Below, piece after piece: positions 17,177 through 24,941 of a DNA stretch of 47,228 nt; position 1 is the first letter of the stretch; each line of letters opens with the position of its first letter. A program made the translations under genes and the position numbers. The notes under the pieces are model-generated. The model made no database searches. It worked only from the letters and a program-made list of their open reading frames with translations, and was not told the DNA's origin. The DNA is from Moorena bouillonii PNG (GTDB taxonomy: Bacteria > Cyanobacteriota > Cyanobacteriia > Cyanobacteriales > Coleofasciculaceae): assembly GCF_001942495.1 (NCBI RefSeq), contig NZ_MKZS01000001.1:4296436-4343663 (forward strand), given 5' to 3'.

Positions 17177-18257
17177 ATGCAAAGAGCCTTCAAGACCCAA
17201 TTAAAACTGAATAACAGACAAAAAACCTTGATGGCTCAACACGCCGGCTATTCAAGATGGGTTTGGAATTGGGCTTTAAATATATGGAACGAAGCTTATC
17301 AAGCCGGTTTAAAACCTTCCGCTAACAAGCTTAAAAAGTTCTACACCAATCATGTGAAGCCTCAATATACCTGGCAAGCTACCTTAAGTTCTAGGGTTTA
17401 TCAATTCGTCTTCATGCACTTAGGAGAAGCATTCAATCGCTTTTTCAAAGGTACGGCTCAACATCCGAAATTCAAGAAAAAAGGTAGAAATGATAGCTTT
17501 ACCCTGGATAACTGTGGGAAGGTGATGGAGTTTTCAGGAACTCGATTAAAACTCCCCTTTATTGGATGGGTTAGCACCTATGAACCTCTACCCGAAATCC
17601 AGACTAAGCGAGTCACAATCAGTCGAGTAGCTAATTCTTGGTATATCTCTGTAGCCTACGAATTTGAGTCGGAATCTACCCCAAAGTCTAGAGAATATCT
17701 GGGTGTTGATGTGGGAGTTAAAGTTTTAGCTACCTGTTCGGATGGGACTGTATTTCATAATCCCAGAGCATACAAGCAAGCTCAAAATAAACTAGCCCGA
17801 CTTCAAAGAGAACTATCTAGAAGACAGATAGGTTCTAACAACAGAAATAAGACTCAGCTGAAATTAGCGAAAGTTCATCAACGCATCGCTAACATCCGGA
17901 AAGATGCAATCCATAAATTAACCTCTTGGCTTTGCAAGAACCACGCAGTCATTGGGTTAGAAAATTTGAATGTTTCCGGTCTGTTGAAAAACCACAAAGC
18001 ACGCAGGTGCTATAGCCGATGCCGCTCTTTATGAAATTCGTCGCCAGGTCGAATATAAGTCGGAGTGGTACGGCTGCCAACTGGTTTTTGCGGATAGGTT
18101 CTATCCATCCACTAAAACCTGTTCAAGCTGTGGTCATGTTCAAGAAATGCCACTCAAAGAACGAGTTTTTAATTGTGAGGCTTGCGATTACACCGCTGAT
18201 CGTGATCTGAACGCAAGCCTTAATTTAGAACGTTATGCCGAGGGCTTCTCGGTTTAA
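17177..18257 (+). pseudogene. tnpB: tnpB (IS200/IS605 OrfB), one frameshift
   Basis: An RNA-guided nuclease of the TnpB family. The first frame gives RAFKTQLKLNNRQKTLMAQHAG, the RuvC aspartate in LGVDVGVKVLA and the glutamate in IGLENLNVSGL, then runs into a stop at 18034. The homology goes on from about 18006 in the frame one base later: AIADAALYEIRRQVEYKSEW, the zinc-finger cysteines CSSCG and CEACDY, and the last RuvC aspartate in DRDLNASLN, ending at 18257. One inserted base near 18005 explains the break. All catalytic and zinc residues would be present in the repaired protein. No tnpA lies next to it. The right-end RNA would lie over about 18150-18350; a palindrome CCAGATAATCTGG is at 18293-18305. 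Confidence 0.88.
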
Positions 18258-18514
18258 GCCTGTGGAATAGGAAGTGCCGACACCCTATGAAACCCAGATA
18301 ATCTGGAGGAAGCAGGAAGGGAACTTTAACACGGTTTCTACCGAGTTATATCAGTTTCTCATAGCAGCTCAAGGAGCTTAAACAGTTAAAATGGATCATT
18401 AATTATAGTCTATAATTCCTTGAGCAACATCCCCTTTCAATCCCCCATGTTTCTTTAGGGGGAGAATTAAAACTACAAAACCCGTCCCGATACAGTAAAT
18501 TTTTTGAGGCATCC

Positions 18515-19600
18515 ATGGCTACCCCAATCACAAACAGTCCCGAAAAAGAAAAAGCTCTGAACCTGGTACTAAAACAAATTGAGCGTAGTTTTGGTAAGGG
18601 TGCCATCATGCGCTTGGGTGATGCCACCCGCATGAAAGTGGAAACAATTCGGAGTGGGGCAATTACCCTAGATTTAGCCTTGGGGGGTGGTCTGCCGAAA
18701 GGTCGCATTATTGAAATCTATGGTCCAGAAAGCTCTGGTAAGACAACCCTAGCGTTGCATGCTGTCTCAGAAGTCCAAAAATCTGGGGGAGTTGCAGCGT
18801 TTGTTGATGCAGAACATGCTCTTGATCCCACCTACTCTGCAGCTTTGGGGGTTGACATCGAAAACCTTTTAGTATCTCAACCTGACACAGGGGAATCAGC
18901 CCTAGAAATTGTGGATCAACTGGTTCGTTCTGCGGCAGTGGATATCGTTGTGATTGACTCCGTAGCTGCTTTGGTACCCCGTGCAGAAATTGAAGGGGAA
19001 ATGGGTGACAACCAAGTTGGGTTACAGGCGCGGTTGATGAGTAAAGCGCTGCGAAAAATTGCTGGTAACATTGGTAAGTCTGGGTGTACTGTTATTTTCC
19101 TCAATCAGCTACGACAAAAAATCGGCATCACCTATGGTAGCCCAGAGGTGACTACGGGTGGTAATGCACTTAAGTTCTATGCTTCAGTTCGCCTGGATAT
19201 TCGTCGCATTCAAACCCTGAAAAAATCTAACGAGGGGGAATATGGGATTCGTGCCAAAGTCAAAGTTGCCAAAAATAAAGTTGCCCCTCCTTTCCGCATT
19301 GCAGAGTTTGACATTATTTTTGGCCAAGGGATTTCCCGCTTAGGGTGTCTGGTGGATTTAGCAGAACAAACCAAAGTCATTCTGCGCAAGGGAGCCTGGT
19401 ATAGCCACAATGGGGACAATATTGCTCAAGGTCGGGATAATACAGTTAAGTATTTAGTTGAACATCCCGAGTTTGCTGAGAATATTGAGCAGCAAGTACG
19501 TCAGGCTCTCGACATGGGAGCAGTAGTTTCCGCTAACTCAGTAGCTCCTATGGATAGCAAGGACGGGGATAGCATCGAAGCAGGAGATGAGGAGGCTTAA
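18515..19600 (+). CDS. recA: Recombinase RecA
   Basis: A protein of 361 residues. It forms filaments on single-stranded DNA, pairs strands and triggers LexA-type cleavage. The Walker A motif GPESSGKT is at 70-77; [20 protein letters not shown] (Walker B) and the DNA-binding loops ([35 protein letters not shown]) are intact. The C-terminus is acidic ([10 protein letters not shown]), as usual. A TATAAT lies at 18411-18416, about 100 bp upstream, just after the tnpB remnant. I see no obvious SOS box. Confidence 0.98.
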   Translation: MATPITNSPEKEKALNLVLKQIERSFGKGAIMRLGDATRMKVETIRSGAITLDLALGGGLPKGRIIEIYGPESSGKTTLALHAVSEVQKSGGVAAFVDAEHALDPTYSAALGVDIENLLVSQPDTGESALEIVDQLVRSAAVDIVVIDSVAALVPRAEIEGEMGDNQVGLQARLMSKALRKIAGNIGKSGCTVIFLNQLRQKIGITYGSPEVTTGGNALKFYASVRLDIRRIQTLKKSNEGEYGIRAKVKVAKNKVAPPFRIAEFDIIFGQGISRLGCLVDLAEQTKVILRKGAWYSHNGDNIAQGRDNTVKYLVEHPEFAENIEQQVRQALDMGAVVSANSVAPMDSKDGDSIEAGDEEA

Positions 19601-19605
19601 TTTAT

Positions 19606-19667
19606 TAGTTATCAGCTATCAGCAATCAGTTATCAGCTATCAGCTATCAGCTATCAGCTATCAGCTT
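19606..19667. repeat. Heptamer tandem repeat (CAGCTAT)n
   Basis: About eight units of a 7-bp motif close to CAGCTAT directly follow recA. A second block of the type CTGACCG/CTGACCA lies at 19790-19825. Between them, CACAGGCT-GGA-AGCCTGTG makes a small hairpin. Such heptamers resemble the STRR repeats known in filamentous cyanobacteria. Confidence 0.85.
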
Positions 19668-19837
19668 TTGAATAAGCGATGCAGCCCGCGCTGCCGTGGT
19701 TCCTCCCACTTGCTATTGCATAAAGACAACAGGTAAGGATTGGTTTAATCTGAGTGAAGTCACAGGCTGGAAGCCTGTGCCACAAAGCTCACGGCTGACC
19801 GCTGACCACTGACCGCTGATAGCTTAATGCTTACAAC

Positions 19838-20473
19838 TCACTTTTCTTCAGTGTACTTTCTAATTAAAAAGCGGTCTAGAATTTCTAACTGCTGAGCCGG
19901 AGTGAGTTCATCAGAGGAGGTTGCTCCTTCAAGCTCTTGCATTTCTTGTGCAGAGTCTTCTGAGGCAAATACGTCTGTTTCTTGCGGCTCTAGAAATGGG
20001 TTAGTATCTCGGCTGATCTGATCTTGAGATAAGGATGAGGCAATTGTTGCTTGAACACTGCTTAAGTTGTTTTCTGCTGCTAAAGCTTCGATTTGGGCTA
20101 GGATATCTGAGCTAATGTTGTCTACAGTCTTAGTCTGTTTGCAAAAGAAAAAACTAAAACTAATGCTAGCAAGTTGAACATACTCCCCATCCTGGAGCAG
20201 ATGAGGTCCTTTGACTCGTTTTCCATTGATAAAAGAACCATTAGTGCTCTTCAGGTCAATTAAGTAAAATCCCTGCTTCTGAATGTGCTGAATAGCAGCA
20301 TGATCTCTAGACAAACGCTTCTCGGGGAGCTGTATTGCTGACTGGCGTCCCCGACCGATTGTCCAAATTCCTTGAGGCTGGAGCAGGGTTTGACTTTTAC
20401 CATTCACTAGGTTAGTCAGCAAATAGGCTTGTTGACCCTGAATGACACCAGCTACATATCGTGTTTCAAACAA
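19838..20473 (-). CDS. FHA-domain protein
   Basis: A protein of 211 residues. Residues about 38-105 form a forkhead-associated domain with the key blocks IGRGRQSAIQLPEKRLSRDHAAI and LIDLKSTNGSFINGKRV, the sites that bind phosphothreonine. The C-terminal half is acidic and shows no known domain (AEISQ-rich helices ending in ILDRFLIRKYTEEK). It is likely a phospho-dependent adaptor for a Ser/Thr kinase. Such kinases occur elsewhere in the window (24942) but are not linked to this gene. Confidence 0.9.
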   Translation of the reverse strand: MFETRYVAGVIQGQQAYLLTNLVNGKSQTLLQPQGIWTIGRGRQSAIQLPEKRLSRDHAAIQHIQKQGFYLIDLKSTNGSFINGKRVKGPHLLQDGEYVQLASISFSFFFCKQTKTVDNISSDILAQIEALAAENNLSSVQATIASSLSQDQISRDTNPFLEPQETDVFASEDSAQEMQELEGATSSDELTPAQQLEILDRFLIRKYTEEK

Positions 20474-20698
20474 GCCAATAGGATGGTTAGTTTTTTCCAG
20501 CTAAAGATTTTTTGTCTAGTAGAGTGTATTGATACTTTTCGGTAAAATCTAGACGAGCCTAAACATTTACTTCAAACCTAATCCAAGCCGTTAGATAGGC
20601 TATGATCACCATGGCTTGCATGGCTTCCATAATTTTCTTATCCTACTATTATACCCTGAGATTCCTCTGTGGATCCAAGGAGTGTCAAGGTTTTCCTA

Positions 20699-20998
20699 CT
20701 ATAATTTTCCTTCTGCCTTATTTTCCAGGCGAAATAGCCAAACCATCAACATAACTACACCAATTTGCAGAGCCAAGTTAGGCATGGCCGTAGCTACAGA
20801 TTTCCCAGCAGCTAACTGGGCTAAAAAAACCATTGCACCGATAAAACCAGAGGCACCGAAGGCAATATAGATAAACTTTCTTAAGCCTCGGTAGGGATGT
20901 TGGGCTTCTGCTTTTAGCCTGGCATACTTCTCTGGATTAATTTTTTGCCGAGAGACTTTGGGATTGGGGTCAGGATTTTTTGAGTTCGAGTTTGTCAT
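20699..20998 (-). CDS. DUF3493 membrane protein
   Basis: A protein of 99 residues. A basic N-terminal tail with RLKAEAQHPYRGLRKFIYIAFG, then two membrane spans (about 42-62 and 73-92). The pattern fits the DUF3493 family found in cyanobacteria and plastids, where a plant relative (LPA3) helps photosystem II assembly. The same role here is inferred from the family only, though tRNA-Thr and psbI lie nearby. The gene runs opposite to psbI. Confidence 0.8.
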   Translation of the reverse strand: MTNSNSKNPDPNPKVSRQKINPEKYARLKAEAQHPYRGLRKFIYIAFGASGFIGAMVFLAQLAAGKSVATAMPNLALQIGVVMLMVWLFRLENKAEGKL

Positions 20999-21070
20999 TA
21001 ATGTTTTACCCTAACTTAGCTGACTGATTTGCTATTGCTATAGTAATATTTGCTATATTAATAAACTGGT

Positions 21071-21142
21071 GCCGATGTAGCTCAGTGGTAGAGCATTCGA
21101 TTCGTAATCGGACGGTCGGCGGTTCAAATCCGCTCATCGGCT
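21071..21142 (+). tRNA. tRNA-Thr(CGT)
   Basis: A 72-nt cloverleaf. The acceptor arm GCCGATG pairs with CATCGGC; the D arm contains AGCTCAGTGGTAGAGC; the anticodon loop TTCGTAA gives anticodon CGT (codon ACG); the T arm contains GGTTCAAATCC. The CCA end is not encoded. Discriminator base is T. Confidence 0.96.
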
Positions 21143-21152
21143 TTGGGTAAGC

Positions 21153-21468
21153 ATTCAGTTATCAGTTATCAGCTATCAGTTATCAGCTATCAGCGTGTCG
21201 CGTATCAGCGTGTCGCGTATCAGCGTGTCGCGTATCAGCTATCAGCTAAAGGCCTTTGGCCACCCTACTTGAGGTTCTATCAGCTATCAGTCCCAGCGTC
21301 GAAGCCTGTGCTACGTAGGCTAATGTTCGCGCAGCCTTTCCGTAGCGCAATCGGTGCTTTTGAATAAAATAAGCTGACGGCTGTTCCCGTAGCGTGAGCT
21401 AAAAGCTCACGGCTGACGGCTGACCACTGACCACTGACCACTGACCACTGACCACTGACCACTGACTG
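21153..21468. repeat. Block of heptamer and 15-bp tandem repeats
   Basis: CAGTTAT/CAGCTAT heptamers (21153-21195) are followed by three copies of a 15-bp unit GTGTCGCGTATCAGC (about 21196-21240), then more heptamers, a CGTAGCGTGAGC palindrome (21384-21401), and CTGACCA heptamers (21411-21468). It fills the space between tRNA-Thr and the psbI leader. No gene is supported here. Confidence 0.85.
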
Positions 21469-21567
21469 CTTACCCAGCTTTTATCCCACTTTTCAGGATA
21501 TTAAACGTTAAATGGGAGCCACCTTTAGGTATGATCTTAAAAAAGTATGAAGTTAGTCGTGTCAAAA

Positions 21568-21621
21568 GCTCCGATGGTGAAAGTTCTAGGGTTGGTAACC
21601 TAGAACTTTCACCATCGGAGC
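21568..21621. repeat. 23-bp perfect hairpin upstream of psbI
   Basis: Arms 21568-21590 and 21599-21621 are exactly complementary with an 8-nt loop. It ends 57 bp before the psbI start and could lie in its leader. There is no T-tract after it. It may be a palindromic insertion or a regulatory structure. Confidence 0.75.
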
Positions 21622-21678
21622 CATGTCTCACGTAGTGCTTCATCTTCCGTATTTCATATCTTCTTGGGAGAACTCAAC

Positions 21679-21795
21679 ATGGTAACCCTCAAAATCGTTG
21701 TTTATGTAGTCGTTAGCTTCTTTATTGGCTTATTTGTCTTTGGATTCTTGTCAAACGACCCATCTCGTAACCCCAAGCGGAAGGATTTCGAGTAA
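21679..21795 (+). CDS. psbI: Photosystem II reaction centre protein I
   Basis: A protein of 38 residues: one membrane helix ([21 protein letters not shown]) followed by [14 protein letters not shown]. Length, hydrophobic span and the tail [11 protein letters not shown] are the hallmarks of PsbI, a small subunit next to D1 at the edge of the photosystem II core in the thylakoid. It is monocistronic, with a strong terminator 56 bp after the stop. Confidence 0.96.
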   Translation: MVTLKIVVYVVVSFFIGLFVFGFLSNDPSRNPKRKDFE

Positions 21796-21850
21796 ATAGC
21801 GACCGCTCAACTAGAGATAGCCACAGCTCTTTAACAAGGGACTATCCACA

Positions 21851-21882
21851 CAAAACCACCCTATTCGAATAGGGTGGTTTTG
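21851..21882 (+). terminator. Terminator after psbI
   Basis: A 32-bp perfect palindrome centred on ATTCGAAT: CAAAACCACCCTATT and its complement. The 3' arm ends GGTTTTGTATTTG, giving the T-rich tail of a Rho-independent terminator; being symmetric it could act on both strands. Confidence 0.9.
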
Positions 21883-22006
21883 TATTTGTGCTTAATTAAT
21901 AGTAATATGGGCTGTCTTTGTCGATAACCCAATTGGAACTACAATCTTGGGGATTGAGTCAAGGATTGTTGGTCTGAATACTAAAACACCAGCCAATTAG
22001 TGAAAC

Positions 22007-24799
22007 ATGCCCCAGCCAGTTCAGCCGCCGGTCGTACCCGCAATTATTCAAACTGTTAAACTTTCCCAGACCACTAGCGACCTAGATAAATTATCTCAAA
22101 GAATAACTGTTTCGGCACCGTACCAAACACAGCAAAACCAGGCACTGCTCAAACCGTACCCGACAGGAGAGCTCAAGGTTGAGGCTTTACCAATATTAGG
22201 CACAGACAAAAGCGCTGCTAGCTTAGGTCTACCTATTTCCCGAGCAGTTGGCCAGACCTTGCTAAGGATAACAAACAGCCAAGACAATTGGCAACTAGGG
22301 CAAGGAAAACAGTGGCAACAATCTCTTCTAAAACCAGCAATAGAGCAACCACTCCATCCTGATTTAACCTCCTTACTCAAGAGTCCAACTCCAGAAGCAC
22401 GATCAATCTCGGTTACTTCTGAGACAGGGGTTGCTGATTCTGGGTATGATTCGGCCTCCCTAGCCCCCCAGCGAGCAATCCCTCGCTGGGGGGAACAAAA
22501 CCTTCCAAGTCCCCCCGAGGGAGGGATTGCTCGCTCGGGGGATTTAGGGGGCTTTCCCAAAACTACGCGATCGCCCATTCATACTTCAATTCAGCTTAAA
22601 CCTGAGCTAACACCTGAGCCTGGGAATCAAGAAAGATTCTTCGCTGTTAACTCTTACCCCAAACCATGTTCTACTCTCGAAACTTTACCCAGGCCAGATG
22701 ACCCCTTAAGCATCAGTCCAAATTGCCCTTTGCCATTGCCTAGGAGCAAGCGTATTATAGCTCAAGAGCGGGGGGGAGAGACTAGAGAGTTTGAGTTAAT
22801 CATCCCTGAACAATCTAACCCACCTTCCCTAGACGAGACTACACCACAATCAGACCAAGACTTGTCTCAACCCCAATCTGGTTCCGAGTTAGATTCCGAG
22901 GTTACTGCTCCCACAAGTACCTTCGATACTAATGAGCCAGACATACTTGAACTGACTTCAGACCGTCAGGAGTATGACCAAACCAGACAAGTGATTACAG
23001 CGGTGGGCAATGTTACCTTGCGGTTTCAAGATGCCTTACTAGAAGCTGACCGTTTGCAAGTAAACTTGCCTACTCGGATTGTGGTTGCGGATGGGAATGT
23101 GGCTCTGACCCGTGGTAACCAGGTGCTAGAGGGAGAGCGCTTTGAGTATTATTTTGTTCAAGATACTGGTGTGGTTTTGAAGGCTAGGGGAGAATTTGTC
23201 AGAGCAAGTTCAGATTCTGGGCCACCCCCCCCAACTCAACCGGTCAGTCGCCGAATTATTAATAGCCAGCCCTTAACTGGAATTAGTAATCCCGGAGCCT
23301 TTGCCATTGAGTTTGGTGCTCGGGTTATTCCCAATGCTGAAACTGGGACAAGCACAACAACCTTAGAATCCCCTGACATAGAAGGGACTATCAATCGATT
23401 CCGCTATGAAGCAGACCGGGTGGAGTTTGACGGGTTAGAAGGAGTTGCTACTAATGTCAGAATTACCAACGACCCCTTTTCTCCACCAGAGTTGGAGTGG
23501 CGCACCAAGAATGCTCGATTTCGGCGGATTTCCCCAGAAGTAGACGAAGTAGTTGCCAAGAACCCTCGACTTGTGTTTGATCAAGGGTTTTCCTTGCCTA
23601 CATTTCGTGAACGGTTTGTGATTGACCGCCGTGAGCGGCAACCGAGTTTATTGGATTTTGGGTATGATGATGACGACCGGGGTGGTGTGTTTATTCAGCG
23701 TGGCTTCAAGGTACTGGACACTCCCTCGGTCAGGTTTAGTCTAACACCACAGTTCTTTCTTCAAAAAGCTATTCTTGGAGACAATGATGAAGATGAGAAC
23801 AATGATCCAGAAGGTGGTGGCGTAATTGATCCCGCTAACTTTGGTTTGCTTGTTGACCTTGATGGTTCCTTAGGGCCACGTACTACACTAATAGGTTCCG
23901 CAGAACTCACTAGTCTGGATCCTGATGATCTAGAAAACGAATCTCGGGGAAGTTTGCGGCTCCGACAAACTATTGGCACCACTTATCCTCATCGCTTAAC
24001 TTTGGAATCCAGCTACCGCGATCGCCTTTTCAATGGGTCTTTGGGTTTCCAAACCGTTCAGAGTAGTATTGGGGGTATATTTGAATCACCGACAATTCCC
24101 ATCGGGCAAACAGGCTTGACCATTCGATATCAAGCTGGCGTTCAGCGTATTAACGCTAACACAGATCGAGTAGACTTGCTACCTCTGCCACCTCGGGATA
24201 ACAATCGGATTAATTTGACCCGTTATCAAGGGAGTGCAACCTTAACTTGGACACAACCCCTTTGGCAAGGTAAAATCTTGCCAGCAACTGCTGAAGAAGG
24301 TATGCGCTATACACCAGCACCACTGCTTCCCAATATTCAACTGAATTCATCCATTACGGGTGTTGCTAGTGCCTATAGTAACGGTGATTCTCAAGAGTTT
24401 CTCCGTGGGAACATTGGCTTAACTGGGCAATTCGGTCATTTTTCTAAACCGTTTCTGGACTATACGGGTTTTAATATCAGCTATAGTCAGGTAGCTTTAG
24501 GAAATACATCACCATTTTTATTCGACCGAGTTGCAGATACTCGTATTCTTAATGCTGGTATTACCCAACAACTCTATGGTCCCTTTCGAGTGGGTTTTCA
24601 GACTTCCCTAAATTTAGATACTAATCAGGAAATTAGTACTGATTTCTTTTTAGAGTATTCTCGTCGAAGCTACAATATTTTATTGCGCTATAATCCAGTT
24701 CAACAACGGGGTTTAGTTGGTTTACGAATTAATGATTTTAATTGGACAGGTGCAACGGAGCCTTTTGATACGTTTAGCAATAGCTGGGAGGATGATTAG
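22007..24799 (+). CDS. DUF3769 protein, LptD/OstA-like outer-membrane protein
   Basis: A protein of 930 residues. Residues about 320-400 form an LptA/OstA-type beta domain (LELTSDRQEYDQTRQVITAVGNVTLRF). The C-terminal half has the alternating aromatic pattern of a beta-barrel (SLGFQTVQSSIGGIF, FFLEYSRRSYNILLRYNP). This is the layout of the DUF3769 group, thought to serve as the LptD-like lipopolysaccharide exporter of cyanobacteria. The N-terminal 300 residues are Pro/Ser/Gln-rich. In-frame stops (TAG TGA) lie just before the ATG, so the start cannot be further upstream; no signal peptide is visible, which is odd for an exported protein. Residues about 142-196 are read from a mobile repeat (22430-22595). 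Confidence 0.8.
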   Translation: MPQPVQPPVVPAIIQTVKLSQTTSDLDKLSQRITVSAPYQTQQNQALLKPYPTGELKVEALPILGTDKSAASLGLPISRAVGQTLLRITNSQDNWQLGQGKQWQQSLLKPAIEQPLHPDLTSLLKSPTPEARSISVTSETGVADSGYDSASLAPQRAIPRWGEQNLPSPPEGGIARSGDLGGFPKTTRSPIHTSIQLKPELTPEPGNQERFFAVNSYPKPCSTLETLPRPDDPLSISPNCPLPLPRSKRIIAQERGGETREFELIIPEQSNPPSLDETTPQSDQDLSQPQSGSELDSEVTAPTSTFDTNEPDILELTSDRQEYDQTRQVITAVGNVTLRFQDALLEADRLQVNLPTRIVVADGNVALTRGNQVLEGERFEYYFVQDTGVVLKARGEFVRASSDSGPPPPTQPVSRRIINSQPLTGISNPGAFAIEFGARVIPNAETGTSTTTLESPDIEGTINRFRYEADRVEFDGLEGVATNVRITNDPFSPPELEWRTKNARFRRISPEVDEVVAKNPRLVFDQGFSLPTFRERFVIDRRERQPSLLDFGYDDDDRGGVFIQRGFKVLDTPSVRFSLTPQFFLQKAILGDNDEDENNDPEGGGVIDPANFGLLVDLDGSLGPRTTLIGSAELTSLDPDDLENESRGSLRLRQTIGTTYPHRLTLESSYRDRLFNGSLGFQTVQSSIGGIFESPTIPIGQTGLTIRYQAGVQRINANTDRVDLLPLPPRDNNRINLTRYQGSATLTWTQPLWQGKILPATAEEGMRYTPAPLLPNIQLNSSITGVASAYSNGDSQEFLRGNIGLTGQFGHFSKPFLDYTGFNISYSQVALGNTSPFLFDRVADTRILNAGITQQLYGPFRVGFQTSLNLDTNQEISTDFFLEYSRRSYNILLRYNPVQQRGLVGLRINDFNWTGATEPFDTFSNSWEDD
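22430..22595. mobile_element. MITE-like repeat inside the DUF3769 gene
   Basis: It begins GTTGCTGATTCTGGGTATGA and ends ATTCATACTTCAATTCAGC. The same two ends and the core GATTTAGGGGGCTTT occur in the mannosidase gene at 38071-38218. This copy has a longer centre with an extra GAGCAATCCCTCGC palindrome. It is read in frame (VADSGYDSASLAP... to PIHTSIQ). I see no clear target duplication here. Confidence 0.7.
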
Positions 24800-24839
24800 G
24801 GAGTAGGGAGTTGGGTGTAGGGTGTAGGGTGTAGGGTGA
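24800..24839. repeat. Heptamer repeat (GGGTGTA)n
   Basis: GGGAGTA and GGGTGTA units follow the DUF3769 stop directly. They lie before the kinase gene and contain no gene. Confidence 0.75.
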
Positions 24840-24941
24840 AGAAAATTGAATGGCTCTGATAATTATCAGAAACGTTAAAATTATTTGTGTGGAAATATAA
24901 ACCCTACCAAATTAATATCGTGGATAGGTTGGGCATCTCCA

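Noticed and set aside
18150-18350. Defined guide RNA for the tnpB at 17177
   Set aside because: Its location is expected from the family but I could not fix the element boundary or fold from sequence alone, so it is mentioned only within the gene entry.
21153-21468. Short frames of 60-74 codons around the tRNA-psbI gap
   Set aside because: They are translations of heptamer repeats (QLSVISYQ-type and SGQWSVV-type peptides) and have no ribosome-binding sites.
24885-24941. TTG start for the kinase gene adding 19 residues
   Set aside because: The ATG at 24942 is a stronger start and the added residues show no similarity to kinase N-termini; kept only as an alternative.
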